A DNA stretch of 56,453 bases from Rhodospirillales bacterium (GCA_002696645.1 NZSA01000053.1:1-56453), one strand, 5' to 3'. Shown: positions 35,401-42,311, counted from the first letter of the stretch. The notes: a model not told the origin generated them from the letters alone. Numbers and translations: made by a program.

Positions 35401-37436
35401 CCCTGAACCTGAATGGCGGTTCGGGCGATGATGTTCTGCGCATCGCACTCAGCGAAAACCATCCCAATCTTGACGCCGTGATTGCTGATATCGCAGCGGC
35501 GACCGTTGCTGCCCATAAGAATAGTGCCGGGCCGCATACGATTGCCAGCCTGGGCATCAATTTCGAAAATTACGAAGATTTGCAGATCACCGTTGGCGGT
35601 GCCTTGGTCGATTTCGCACCTGAAGTCACGCAACCAGACGACCTGTCGCTGGATACTGATGCGCTGACCGGGGGCGTTGCGGTGCTGGATGGTGTTGATA
35701 TCTCTGATTTCGATGGGGACCTGTTGATGCAGGCGACGGTCGAAATCTCTTCGGGCTTCAAGGCCGGGGATGCCCTGGACGTTGATACGGACCTTCTGGA
35801 CAGTTTGGGCCTGACGCTGGAAACAGCGACACAGACCGCCACGGGCTATAAGCTGGTGATCTCCGGTGATGCCTCTCTTGCGGATTATGAGGAGGGTTTG
35901 GCTGCTGTACGCCTGTCTAGCAATGACAGTGTGCCGGAGCCTGGAACCCGTGTGATTGGCGTCAGTGTTATTGACGATGATGGCAATCAGTCTGACGTGG
36001 CCTCCGTCTCTGTCGGGGTGGCGATGCCCGATGCGCCGGATTTGATCGACTCCTCTGATGAGGCACAGAATTCCGCCCTGTATCTGACAGAAGCCAGCGA
36101 AACCGGGGCAACCGTTTCGGATATTGATACCGTACCCTCCACTGCGACCGAAACATTGGTGCTGGAAGTTGGCAAATTGGGCTGGGGCAGCACTGGTCAG
36201 TTCGAAGTTCTGATCGGTGGGCAATCCTATGGCACCTTCACCACGACGGTGAAGGCGAATGGCCATGAAGGGGCTTTCCAAACCATCGAAATTCCAGGGA
36301 TCACTGTCAGTCGTGATCAGGAAACCAATATCGAATTGCGCAATGTATCGGCCAATTCCAACGTCGTGGTTGGCAGCATCGCCTTTGGTGCCACAACCCT
36401 GGCGGCCTCTAACGGCTGGTCTGGTCAGGGCAGTCATGACCAGGGGGATGAGGGTGACGATGAAGACAATGACCACAATCATGATCACAATGGTCATGGA
36501 TGGGGTCAGTTGCTGCATTTCTTCAATTTCTATCTGTTCGGGAATCAAGGTGGCTGGAATCAGGGTGATGACGATGATGATTATCTGACCCTGTCTTCCA
36601 ATGGCGACACGCTGGGCTTCACGATTGAAGCGGAAGAACTGGCCCCTGGCCTGGAAGCCTGGCAGGTGGATGAAAATGGCGTCTTGCGCGACTTTTCGGA
36701 TGCGGATCTGGGCACGCGCTTTGACGACATTGATATGGGCGAAGGCACTGATTGGGCTGTCGCCGCCGCCGGTGTCACCGAAGATTTGCATGTCGATCTG
36801 TCCAGTTCTGTTTGGAATGGCACCGAAAATGTTCTGGGCGGGGCGGGCGATGATGTCCTGATCGGGAATGACGACGCCAACCTGATCGCAGGCGGCGATG
36901 GCAATGATGTGCTGATCGCAACAGGGGATAATGATCTGCTGATCGGTGGCGCGGGCGATGATGAGGGTCATTACGACATAAGTGACCTACAACAGGCTGC
37001 GCAAGCCCAGGATGGCTCAGGGTTCGGTACGCTGGATCAGGCCATTGCGGATGCCTATGCCGCCAATGACCTGGACGGTGCGGCAGCCCTACAGGGGCTG
37101 AATGCCGGATTTGATGGTGGCAGCGGCACTGATACGCTGAAACTGGGCGGCGGGGATGCAGCAGGCAACAGCCTGTCTGGCGATGATCTGGCCAATACGG
37201 TCCACAATATCGAAATCCTGGATGTCACCGGGGTTGAGGGCAAGGTTGATATGTCCCTGTCGGTCGATGACCTGATGGAGATGACCGATGACCGCGACGA
37301 ATTGAAGATCCTGAAAGATGGCGAAGACACGGTCACCATCAACGATCAGCAATATGCCGCAGGCGAACATGTCATCAATTACGAGGGCGTGGACTTCAAG
37401 ATCACCATTGAAGATACCGAACCCCCTCAGGTCTGA
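29448..37436 (+). CDS. Giant RTX adhesin with FecR-like N-terminus
   Basis: 2662 residues, very acidic, no Sec signal: a type I-secreted surface protein. Order: N-terminal region (1-110); FecR-like domain (111-290; GDPIYEGDVIVTGGDSAVGI, VRTPVATIGIRGTKYGV); acidic linker with TAAG at 332-335, like a LapG cleavage site; Ser/Gly linker; RTX block (514-580); about eight Ig/cadherin-like repeats of 100-110 residues (690-1573) with the theme SGLPxGAxLTD; further RTX blocks (1596-1630, 1737-1800, 1872-1985, 2460-2506); cadherin-like segment (2055-2190); CBM-like beta domain (2208-2320); Asp/His-rich segment (2328-2380); C-terminal LSVDDLMEMTDDRDELKI segment, similar to type I secretion targets. RTX nonapeptides bind calcium outside the cell. 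No TolC, ABC exporter, LapD or LapG is in the window. It is flanked by terminators, so it is monocistronic. Confidence 0.85.
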   Translation: MNILQALQAQNGSEGETFVELNANGPTVVPGGDDVLLGEYSHVGPDLQIILPSGETIVVVDYFAGGGAPPDLATDGGAVVNGGLVSQLAGPMVPDLQVAQTGTSDATGEPAGSVDSLKGIVTAQRGGVEVELGAGDPIYEGDVIVTGGDSAVGIVFADNSTMSMGGDARISIDEMVYDASAQSGSQLFDIVQGAFVFASGQIGHNNPEDVQVRTPVATIGIRGTKYGVNVDQEKGDATVTLFEGAVVVENSAGQVLLSSIGQSTIVTSAFTAPGNVFTMDPDTQTATYGDAIDFSPNAPQLREDDDGGGNDPDDLSADELEDLADQLDDLDTAAGPSGAIAGLTESGLFLRILNAGLGNDSQKISGVLPPSDGGGGSPFTRPPGSTPFDVPLSQIIPSNNNNGSQQDSGSSAFQTFTFGNSGGSYTYSYGSGNYDVFGGSGFDLFTINASGVTSGTGWSVGQDSSGNVLINEVGGVGTSINMDGVEELGVTTGSGSDSISIGNLVGTDIAESTVILNTGAGDDVVAAAEAGKRLVVDAGDGNDTVVGSTSNDDMRGGAGDDILDGGTGNDLLRGEAGDDILLVTLEGGTVEFSETAGQSDSEEFEFGDSDAAQNRVYDIVEGGEGDDTVILRFTDEQALNADFVSDLIALKEFIASGDTETVRTFDTLGLQISGVENVEFAGNFPDPSFTPTLSFTQGVEDGTVALSLTLDDGADSPFLSVSVSLTGIPEGAVLTASDGTQFPGGTAISLTVAQLGDMSIQLPPDSDQNLDLDVSVSAQNVLTDASGVTETTATVPVLGVADDPIVTVSNASGSEDGAISLSISVAQGDADGSETLTVEIEGLPVGAFLTDSEGTLLDPANVPVAALSGLQLQPPANYSGTLSLSVVATSSENGTSATVSQNFTVDVAGVADKAVIEAQDATGLEGGTVALGLSVGLPDGDETLTVAISGLPSGATLVDAGGNTVDPANIPADGVSGLSVQVPADYSGDMNLTVTATTQDGNSTAVATQSLMVSVSGVADDPVISVGNIQGTEDGVIALSLNVASGDADGSEAITVSISGLPEGARLLDAQGQDITDPSAMTPDQLAGLQLVPPLNFSGTIDLTVSATSSEDGTQATSTETFSVAVIGVADAPTLDVVQAEGLEGQEVPLSISSVLTDTDGSETLSIEISGLPQGFTLSDGTNTYSGSPVSIPAASLSSLALIPLAGFAGSVALSVTATATEGDSVSSVTETLGVTFGAVAVQPVLSVLNATGSEDSSIPLTINASASSGGDAVSVTIAGLPQDAVLTNTAGDTFSGSPIVLTPDQLTGLTVTPGANSDADFTLTITATAQDGDQTAELSSSLTVTVDPVADTPSLTVNSVVGIEDQPIALSLSAALSDTDGSESLTVEIAGLDEGFVLKDADGVTYSGDPVEVPADALAGLSLITPLNFSGSVGLTVRAISTEADGGASKVVEKNFSVSVTPDLDLPTISLVSASGAEDESIPLDITIGNVDPSETVSVTLSNIPDGATLTNSAGESFEGSSVNLTVDQLDGLAIIPPQDSSVDFNLSVTVSTSDGVSSESTSQTLDVTVAARADAPDFTVSDVNVVLGRADSSTEIGTSGDDTIIGGAGSDTLLGGDGNDHLIGDGDNLSATVSLDIAAAVTDIDGSEIATVTLSGLPDGVQLWQDGELLVTGGSVTLASDALESVQLIVPPGTADFDLSVTARVTDRDPDGGGHSRTETKSFTVSVDDGTGQGSNDVLNGGAGDDILEGGAGADTLISGEGADTLLGGSGNDALRVISDGVGVDVVDGGAGVDTLTLTVMPWDLENQTIVDELHALVEFVQSGDAATGAQVFSALGLDVRGVEALSIVDINGSPIDVGSIVVPDPDAGIVFTGDNSDNVVTGTEGDDTLSGGGGNDTITGGGGNDTLSGDAGNDILYGGAGNDSLDGGTGNDTLYGGAGDDSMAGGSGNDTIYADGGSDTVDAGAGDDLTVVTIDPNEVGRSLNLNGGSGDDVLRIALSENHPNLDAVIADIAAATVAAHKNSAGPHTIASLGINFENYEDLQITVGGALVDFAPEVTQPDDLSLDTDALTGGVAVLDGVDISDFDGDLLMQATVEISSGFKAGDALDVDTDLLDSLGLTLETATQTATGYKLVISGDASLADYEEGLAAVRLSSNDSVPEPGTRVIGVSVIDDDGNQSDVASVSVGVAMPDAPDLIDSSDEAQNSALYLTEASETGATVSDIDTVPSTATETLVLEVGKLGWGSTGQFEVLIGGQSYGTFTTTVKANGHEGAFQTIEIPGITVSRDQETNIELRNVSANSNVVVGSIAFGATTLAASNGWSGQGSHDQGDEGDDEDNDHNHDHNGHGWGQLLHFFNFYLFGNQGGWNQGDDDDDYLTLSSNGDTLGFTIEAEELAPGLEAWQVDENGVLRDFSDADLGTRFDDIDMGEGTDWAVAAAGVTEDLHVDLSSSVWNGTENVLGGAGDDVLIGNDDANLIAGGDGNDVLIATGDNDLLIGGAGDDEGHYDISDLQQAAQAQDGSGFGTLDQAIADAYAANDLDGAAALQGLNAGFDGGSGTDTLKLGGGDAAGNSLSGDDLANTVHNIEILDVTGVEGKVDMSLSVDDLMEMTDDRDELKILKDGEDTVTINDQQYAAGEHVINYEGVDFKITIEDTEPPQV
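31515..34166 (+). repeat. Array of about eight Ig/cadherin-like repeats
   Basis: In-frame protein repeats of about 100-110 residues within the adhesin. Each has an opening like xGxEDGxIxLSL, a middle DxDGSExLTVxIxGLPxGAxL and a closing beta strand FxVxVxGVADxP. Copies are divergent, so the array is old rather than freshly duplicated. One further unit (about 34330-34640) is separated by an RTX insertion. Confidence 0.8.
35061..35402 (+). repeat. Largest RTX nonapeptide block
   Basis: Residues about 1872-1985 of the adhesin: some ten or more consecutive GGxGNDxLx-type calcium-binding nonapeptides (for example LYGGAGNDSLDGGTGNDTLY). Smaller blocks are at about 30987-31187, 34233-34337, 34656-34847 and 36825-36965. 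Confidence 0.9.
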
Positions 37437-37459
37437 CGGATCAGACTGTGCACTGAAAG

Positions 37460-37490
37460 ACCCCGCCTTGCATGCAATGGCGGGGTTTTT
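37460..37490 (+). terminator. Intrinsic terminator of the adhesin gene
   Basis: ACCCCGCC (37460-37467) and GGCGGGGT (37479-37486) pair, with an 11-base loop and a following TTTTTC run, 24 bases after the stop codon. Confidence 0.9.
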
Positions 37491-37557
37491 CATTTCCGGC
37501 CCAATACGGTAAGACGGGCCCGTACCCCCATCATGAATTTGGAAAGTATTGGTCGGC

Positions 37558-38229
37558 GTGAGCACATTTGATCAGGTCCTTGGGCGCAAGGTGACGCCGC
37601 TGGAGCCCGCCCTGTTGGACGCGGCCTGCCGTCAGGCGCATTCTGTCCTGATCGATGTTGGCACCGGCCAGGGAAAATTCATCCTGGATGCGGCGCGCGA
37701 GGAGATAAACCGCCTGTGTATCGGAATTGATGCCGTGGCGGAAAACATGGCGGCCAGCGCCCGCACAGCCCGCAGCTCGCCCAAAAAGGGGGGCCTGCCC
37801 AATGCCCTGTTCGTTCGGGCGGCGGCGGAAAGATTGCCCGGCCCCTTTGCCGGTCTGGCCGATGAACTGACAGTTCAATATCCCTGGGGCTCCCTGATGC
37901 GCATCGTGTCCGAACCGGCACTTGAGCATCTGTTGTCACTGCGTGCGCTGTGCAAGCCAGAGGCGAGGCTGAGCGTCTTGTTGAATTATTCAGTGTTTGA
38001 GGATCGCCCCTATCTGGAGCGCCTTGGCATGGGCGATATTGTCGATCCTGCCGAAAACCCGGACCTGATCACCGCCTATGCGATCGCCGGATTTACCGTC
38101 ACGAACCGGGAGCTGATCCATGGCGATCCCCCGATCCGCAGTGCCTGGGGCCGCCATCTGGTGCGGGGCTCTGCCCGTGCCACATTAATGATCGATGCCG
38201 TTGCGAATCCCACTTGGCAGGGGAGTTGA
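37558..38229 (+). CDS. KamB/NpmA-like 16S rRNA (adenine-1408-N1) methyltransferase
   Basis: 223 residues, class I SAM methyltransferase. The SAM loop is IDVGTGQGK (32-40) with IGID for the ribose. The segments PKKGGLPNALFVRAAAERLP (75-94) and YPWGSL (108-113), and a late SAWGRHL, closely follow KamB and NpmA, which methylate A1408 of 16S rRNA and give broad aminoglycoside resistance. The two tryptophans that stack on the flipped A1408 in NpmA (Trp107, Trp197) have counterparts here at Trp110 and Trp197. The start is GTG 37558 with GGAAAG 11 bases upstream; TTG 37549 is too close to that site. It sits directly before rsmI. Some chromosomal homologues have weak or no resistance activity, so the phenotype is not assured. 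Confidence 0.8.
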   Translation: MSTFDQVLGRKVTPLEPALLDAACRQAHSVLIDVGTGQGKFILDAAREEINRLCIGIDAVAENMAASARTARSSPKKGGLPNALFVRAAAERLPGPFAGLADELTVQYPWGSLMRIVSEPALEHLLSLRALCKPEARLSVLLNYSVFEDRPYLERLGMGDIVDPAENPDLITAYAIAGFTVTNRELIHGDPPIRSAWGRHLVRGSARATLMIDAVANPTWQGS

Positions 38230-38235
38230 TTGACA

Positions 38236-38268
38236 ATGCCCCAACGCCCGCCAATCCTGCGCCCATGA
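38236..38268 (+). CDS. Ten-codon mini-ORF in front of rsmI
   Basis: ATG 38236 opens MPQRPPILRP and stops at TGA 38266-38268, which overlaps the rsmI start as ATGA. GGGGAG lies about 10 bases before this ATG, whereas the rsmI ATG has no ribosome site of its own. Ribosomes finishing this peptide could restart at rsmI. The alternative is that rsmI begins at an in-frame TTG (38214 or 38226), making the mini-ORF fortuitous. Confidence 0.4.
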   Translation: MPQRPPILRP

Positions 38269-39536
38269 AACATCCGGCAAAGCCTGTCCTGATCCACTGC
38301 AAGGGTCATCCCAATATCCGCGCCTCTCATGCCAAGACATTTGAGGTAACGCGCGATCTGGACCTGACCGCGTCTGGCACCTGCATCATCGGCGTCGATG
38401 CCCAATATGACGAGGCCGCCCTGCTGGCCCTGCGCGGCGCGGTGCAGATGACCCTGCGCTGTGGCCCTTATGAAGACACCGCGACCGCCCGCATCAATCC
38501 AAAATATCAGGCAGGCGCGCCGCTGATCTGGCGGCGCATGCCAACGCCGGAACCGCGCACCTTCTGCATCGGGTTGGATAAAGGCGCGTCCCAGCTGAAC
38601 CGCGACCTGATCAAGGCACTGCAACAGGAAGGCGCGGAACTGGAAATCACCGTCGCACCGTTAGAGACCCAGGACTCCGAAGGTGACGGCATCCTCTATC
38701 TGGTGGGCACGCCCATTGGGAATATGGATGACTTCTCCCCCCGCGCCCTGTCGGTGCTGCAAAGCGTCGATATGGTCCTGTGCGAGGATACCCGCACCAC
38801 CAAGGAATTGCTCTCCCCATTTGGCATAGAGGCCCACCTGACCGCCTTTCATGACCACAACGAACGCGCCCGCACGCCAGAGATGATCGACCGCCTGCGC
38901 CAGGGCGCGCGCCTCGCGCTCGTCTCCGATGCGGGCATGCCGCTGATCAGCGATCCGGGCTTCCCCCTGGTCCGCGCGGTGCGAGAAGCCGGGCTGACCG
39001 TGACCGCCGTGCCCGGCCCTGATGCCGTCACCACCGCGCTGTCCATTGCGGGCATTCCGCCCGATGATTTCCGCTTTATGGGCTTCCTGCCGCGCAAGCC
39101 AACCCTGCGCCGCAGCCGGTTCGAAGAACTGCGCGCCACGCCCTATACCTGCGTCTTTTACGAGGCCCCGCACCGCATCGAAAAGACCCTGTCGGAAATC
39201 GCCGAAATCCTGCCCGACCGCGATATCGCCCTGTGCCGCAACCTTACCAAATTCGGCGAAAAGGTCTTAACCGGCCCCGCCGCAGAGGTCCTGGCCCGGA
39301 TTGAGGCGGGCGAGGCGGTCAATGGCGAATTGGTGCTGATCCTCGCCGGGGCTCCCCCTAAAGACGACACCCCCGACGCCCCTGCCGATGCAGGCGCCCT
39401 GGACCGCATGCTGGAAAGCCTGGTCGCCGCCGGCCTGCCCACCAAGGCGCTCGGTGACGCCCTTGCCAAAGCCACCGGCATCCCCCGCCGCGACGGCTTT
39501 GCGAAAGTTCAGGCGATGAAGGATGCGTTGGAGTAG
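38265..39536 (+). CDS. rsmI: DUF371-RsmI fusion: 16S rRNA (cytidine-1402-2'-O) methyltransferase
   Basis: 423 residues from ATG 38265. The N-terminal about 135 residues match DUF371 (HCKGHPNIRASHAKTFEVT..., LTASGTCIIGVDA), a domain of unknown function. From about residue 142 the protein is RsmI: LYLVGTPIGNMDDFSPRAL, CEDTRTTKELL, SDAGMPLISDPGFPLV, AVPGPDAVTTAL and GFLPRK. RsmI adds the 2'-O-methyl group to C1402 in the decoding centre. The start overlaps the stop of a 10-codon reading frame that has the only good ribosome site nearby. The preceding gene encodes a predicted methyltransferase of A1408, across helix 44 from C1402. Longer TTG starts cannot be excluded. Confidence 0.9.
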   Translation: MKHPAKPVLIHCKGHPNIRASHAKTFEVTRDLDLTASGTCIIGVDAQYDEAALLALRGAVQMTLRCGPYEDTATARINPKYQAGAPLIWRRMPTPEPRTFCIGLDKGASQLNRDLIKALQQEGAELEITVAPLETQDSEGDGILYLVGTPIGNMDDFSPRALSVLQSVDMVLCEDTRTTKELLSPFGIEAHLTAFHDHNERARTPEMIDRLRQGARLALVSDAGMPLISDPGFPLVRAVREAGLTVTAVPGPDAVTTALSIAGIPPDDFRFMGFLPRKPTLRRSRFEELRATPYTCVFYEAPHRIEKTLSEIAEILPDRDIALCRNLTKFGEKVLTGPAAEVLARIEAGEAVNGELVLILAGAPPKDDTPDAPADAGALDRMLESLVAAGLPTKALGDALAKATGIPRRDGFAKVQAMKDALE

Positions 39537-39877
39537 GGGAATTTCTAAACCCATCCCATCGTCATTCCCGCGCAGGCGGGAATCCAGGGCCACACCACCC
39601 ATCGCGCCTACCGCCCTGGACCCCGGATCAAAAAAACCAATGCCTCACCCTGAGGAGCGCAGCGTCTCGAAGGGTGTGCTCGCTGCAAGCGCCACCCTTA
39701 CATCCCCTCCTTCGAGACGCGGCGTTGCCGCTCCTCAGGATGAGAATGGTGTTGGGGGTTAATGGTGGAACGTCTAAATCGTTACCTGCCGCCCTGGACC
39801 CCGGATCAAGTCCGGGGTGACGGTTCATTCAAAGGGATATCTTGATTTACGGGGAGGAGATGAGGTGATTCTTCTTA
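39537..39877. repeat. Intergenic mosaic of dispersed palindromic repeats
   Basis: 341 bases with no gene. Elements in order: ATTCCCGC-GCAG-GCGGGAAT (39564-39583); a truncated copy of a CCTGGACCCCGGATCA element (about 39615-39630); a long imperfect hairpin whose arms CCTGAGGAGC/GCTCCTCAGG and GCGTCTCGAAGG/CCTTCGAGACGC span about 39649-39739; and CCCCGGA-TCAAG-TCCGGGG (39799-39817). The last one recurs in inverted orientation near 48085 and 48305. These look like small non-autonomous repeat families accumulated between converging genes. Confidence 0.75.
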
Positions 39878-40759
39878 TTAATCTCCCCCCAGCATCGCCA
39901 ACACTTGCCGCACAGCCTTCGAGGCCTTCTGGTGGGGCGCTACCGTGACCGTCAGGGCTTTTCCCGTTGCCACCTGTTCCCCAAACGGTGCGACCAGATC
40001 GCCGGATTTTAGGGCGGAGTCGACCAGGGCGGCGTGGCCGATCAGGATTCCGGCGCTGTGTTTGGTTTCTTCCAGGGCGATGGTGTAGAGGGAGAAATGG
40101 GGGCCGTTGGGCTTTTTCTTCAGGCCCGGTGCCGCCTGGGCCAGCCAGCGGTCCCAATCATCGGCCCAGACGGCGTCATACAGCCAGGTTTCATTTAGCA
40201 GGTCTTCGGGCGATTTCAGCCGCGCGGCGACCTCTGGGGAGCAGACGGGGAAGATCACATCCTCTGCCAGGATGGTTTCCCCCGGCTGGCCGGTGGGGGT
40301 GTCCAGAAAGATGCTGATATCGAACAATTCGCGCTGCAGGTTTGGGGGTGTTTCCAGCGCCGTGACGGACAGGCGGTGCCCGGCCAGGGCGGTGCGGATC
40401 ATCGGCAGGCGTGGCGACAGCCACAATTGCGCAACGCTGGGCAGGGCGGCGATGTGGATCGTCTGCTGTTCCGCGCCGGAGCGGAGATGGCGCACGGCCT
40501 GACCAATGGAATCGAAGGCTGTGGCGAAAGGCGCGGCCAGCGACAGGCCAAACTCTGTTGGCACCACGCCCTGGGAGCGACGCTCAAACAACGGCGCTTC
40601 GGCCCAATCCTCCAGCGCCTTGATATGCTGGGAAATCGCACCCGGCGTCACGCAAAGTTCGTCTGCAGCCTGGGCAAAGCCGCCCAGCCGGATCGCCGCC
40701 TCAAAGGCTCGCAGGGCATTCAAAGGCGGGCCCTTCGGGCGCGGCGGGGAGACGGGCAT
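39878..40759 (-). CDS. LysR-family regulator, GcvA-like
   Basis: 293 residues. The N-terminal HTH (LNALRAFEAAIRLGGFAQAADELCVTPGAISQHIKALEDW, about 13-52) and a LysR effector domain follow the GcvA branch (LFERRSQGVVPTEFGLSL). It is divergent from an SHMT-like PLP enzyme with a 232-base control region, the classic layout for a LysR regulator and its target. GcvA itself controls glycine cleavage, which is consistent with a one-carbon/glycine-related target, but the ligand is unknown. Confidence 0.9.
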   Translation of the reverse strand: MPVSPPRPKGPPLNALRAFEAAIRLGGFAQAADELCVTPGAISQHIKALEDWAEAPLFERRSQGVVPTEFGLSLAAPFATAFDSIGQAVRHLRSGAEQQTIHIAALPSVAQLWLSPRLPMIRTALAGHRLSVTALETPPNLQRELFDISIFLDTPTGQPGETILAEDVIFPVCSPEVAARLKSPEDLLNETWLYDAVWADDWDRWLAQAAPGLKKKPNGPHFSLYTIALEETKHSAGILIGHAALVDSALKSGDLVAPFGEQVATGKALTVTVAPHQKASKAVRQVLAMLGGD

Positions 40760-40822
40760 GGTCGATATCCCTGATCCTACTCGATTGATAATCTACCCTT
40801 AGTTTTTCTAGGGCAAAATTTA

Positions 40823-40966
40823 GCAAATCTGATTTGCGGGGGCAATCGGTGCGGCATAGTTTTAACTGAGCTTTCGGCAAATCCCGAGCAAACGGACTCG
40901 TTTGCGACGACGCATTTGCTGAACACCAAATGGCCAGAGTATCTTGTGCGAGCGCATGCGAGCGCA
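40823..40966. promoter_or_regulatory. Candidate LysR binding region
   Basis: The palindrome GCAAAT-CTG-ATTTGC (40823-40837) lies 64 bases from the LysR start. A tandem pair TGCGAGCGCA (40947-40956, 40957-40966) lies just before the ribosome site of the PLP-enzyme gene. Both are candidates for regulator contacts. Confidence 0.45.
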
Positions 40967-40991
40967 TGATGCTCTGATAGGAGAGATCATC

Positions 40992-42311
40992 ATGGCCTTG
41001 TCGCATCGCAAGTGGGTTCCAGCAGAGTGTGAAACCTATATGCAGGGGATTGCCCAACGGGTGTCCACGCAATCCTCCGCAGAGGTCGAGACCTCGATTG
41101 TGGCCCTGGCAGAGCAGAACCGCGAGATCCATGAGCGCGATTGCTTCAATCTGAACCCGGCCACCAATGTGATGAATCCAAAGGCGGAGGCGATGTTGGC
41201 CTCTGGCATCGGGTCGCGCCCCTCGCTGGGCTATCCCGGCGATAAATATGAGATGGGGCTGGAAGCGATTGAGCAGATCGAAGTGATCGCCGCCGAATTG
41301 TGCGCCGAAGTGTTTGATGCAGACTATGCAGAAATCCGGGTGCCGTCGGGCGCGATTGCCAACCTGTATGGCTTCATGGCGACCTGTCAGCCCGGGGATA
41401 CGATCATCGCGCCGCCGCCCTCCATCGGCGGGCATGTTACCCATCATATGGCGGGCTGCGCCGGTCTGTTCGGGTTGCGCACCATCAGCGCGCCGGTGGA
41501 TGCCACGGGCTATACCATCGATGTGGCGGCGCTGGCGGAACTGGCAGAGCGGGAACGCCCGAAACTGATCACCGTGGGCAGCAGCCTGAACCTGTTTGAA
41601 CATCCGGTGCGCGAGGTGCGCCAGATCGCCGATAGCATTGGTGCGAAGGTCATGTTCGATGCGGCCCATCAATGCGGGCTGATTGCCGGGCGGGTCTGGA
41701 AGAACCCGCTGAAAGAAGGCGCGCATTTCATGACGATGAGCACTTATAAAAGCCTGGGCGGCCCGGCGGGCGGGATCATCGTTTCCAATGATGCAGAAAT
41801 TACGGAACGTCTGGACGCCATCGCCTTTCCCGGCCTGACGGCAAATTTTGATGCGGCGAAATCAGCGGCCCTGGCAATCACGATGCTGGATTGGCGCGAT
41901 TTCGGACCGGCCTATGCCGCCGAAATGGTGACGGTGGCCCAGGCGCTGGCACAGGCCCTGGCGGCAGAGGGCCTGCCCGTCTTTGCAGCCGACAAGGGCT
42001 TTACCACGTCGCACCAATTCGCCATCGAAGCCGCCCGCTTTGGCGGCGGTCAGGCGGCGTCCAAGACCCTGCGCAAGGCCGGTTTCCTGGCCTGCGGCAT
42101 CGGTCTGCCGATTGATCCCGTCGCGGGCGATATGAACGGGCTGCGCATCGGCACACCGGAACTGGTACGCTGGGGTGTCACAGCCCAGAACGCCCCAGAA
42201 TTGGCCAGCCTGATCGCCCGGGCGCTCACCTCAAACGATCCAGAGGCCGTGGCCGACGAAACCCGCGCCCTGCGGCAGGGGTTCGACACGCTTCACTATA
42301 TCCGGACCTGA
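40992..42311 (+). CDS. SHMT-like PLP enzyme (glycine/serine hydroxymethyltransferase superfamily)
   Basis: 439 residues, fold-type I PLP enzyme related to serine hydroxymethyltransferase. N-terminal NREIHERDCFNLNPATNVMNPKAEAML and SRPSLGYPGDKYE replace the usual SHMT opening; the PLP lysine is Lys253 in MSTYKSLGGPAGG, where GlyA has a THKTLRGPRGG-type motif. It is probably not the housekeeping GlyA; methylserine hydroxymethyltransferase/aldolase or another beta-hydroxy-amino-acid lyase are possibilities. The start ATG 40992 has AGGAGAG 6 bases upstream; an open frame 16 codons longer lacks one. Divergent from its likely LysR regulator. Confidence 0.75.
   Translation: MALSHRKWVPAECETYMQGIAQRVSTQSSAEVETSIVALAEQNREIHERDCFNLNPATNVMNPKAEAMLASGIGSRPSLGYPGDKYEMGLEAIEQIEVIAAELCAEVFDADYAEIRVPSGAIANLYGFMATCQPGDTIIAPPPSIGGHVTHHMAGCAGLFGLRTISAPVDATGYTIDVAALAELAERERPKLITVGSSLNLFEHPVREVRQIADSIGAKVMFDAAHQCGLIAGRVWKNPLKEGAHFMTMSTYKSLGGPAGGIIVSNDAEITERLDAIAFPGLTANFDAAKSAALAITMLDWRDFGPAYAAEMVTVAQALAQALAAEGLPVFAADKGFTTSHQFAIEAARFGGGQAASKTLRKAGFLACGIGLPIDPVAGDMNGLRIGTPELVRWGVTAQNAPELASLIARALTSNDPEAVADETRALRQGFDTLHYIRT

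Noticed and set aside
33003..36971. Long open frames on the minus strand inside the adhesin gene (for example 33003-34067 and 35328-36971).
   Set aside because: They are antisense reflections of the repetitive Gly/Asp/Thr codons. Their products are low-complexity and no ribosome sites are seen.
37549..37557. TTG 37549 as start of the A1408 methyltransferase.
   Set aside because: The GGAAAG site would be only 2 bases away; GTG 37558 has proper spacing.
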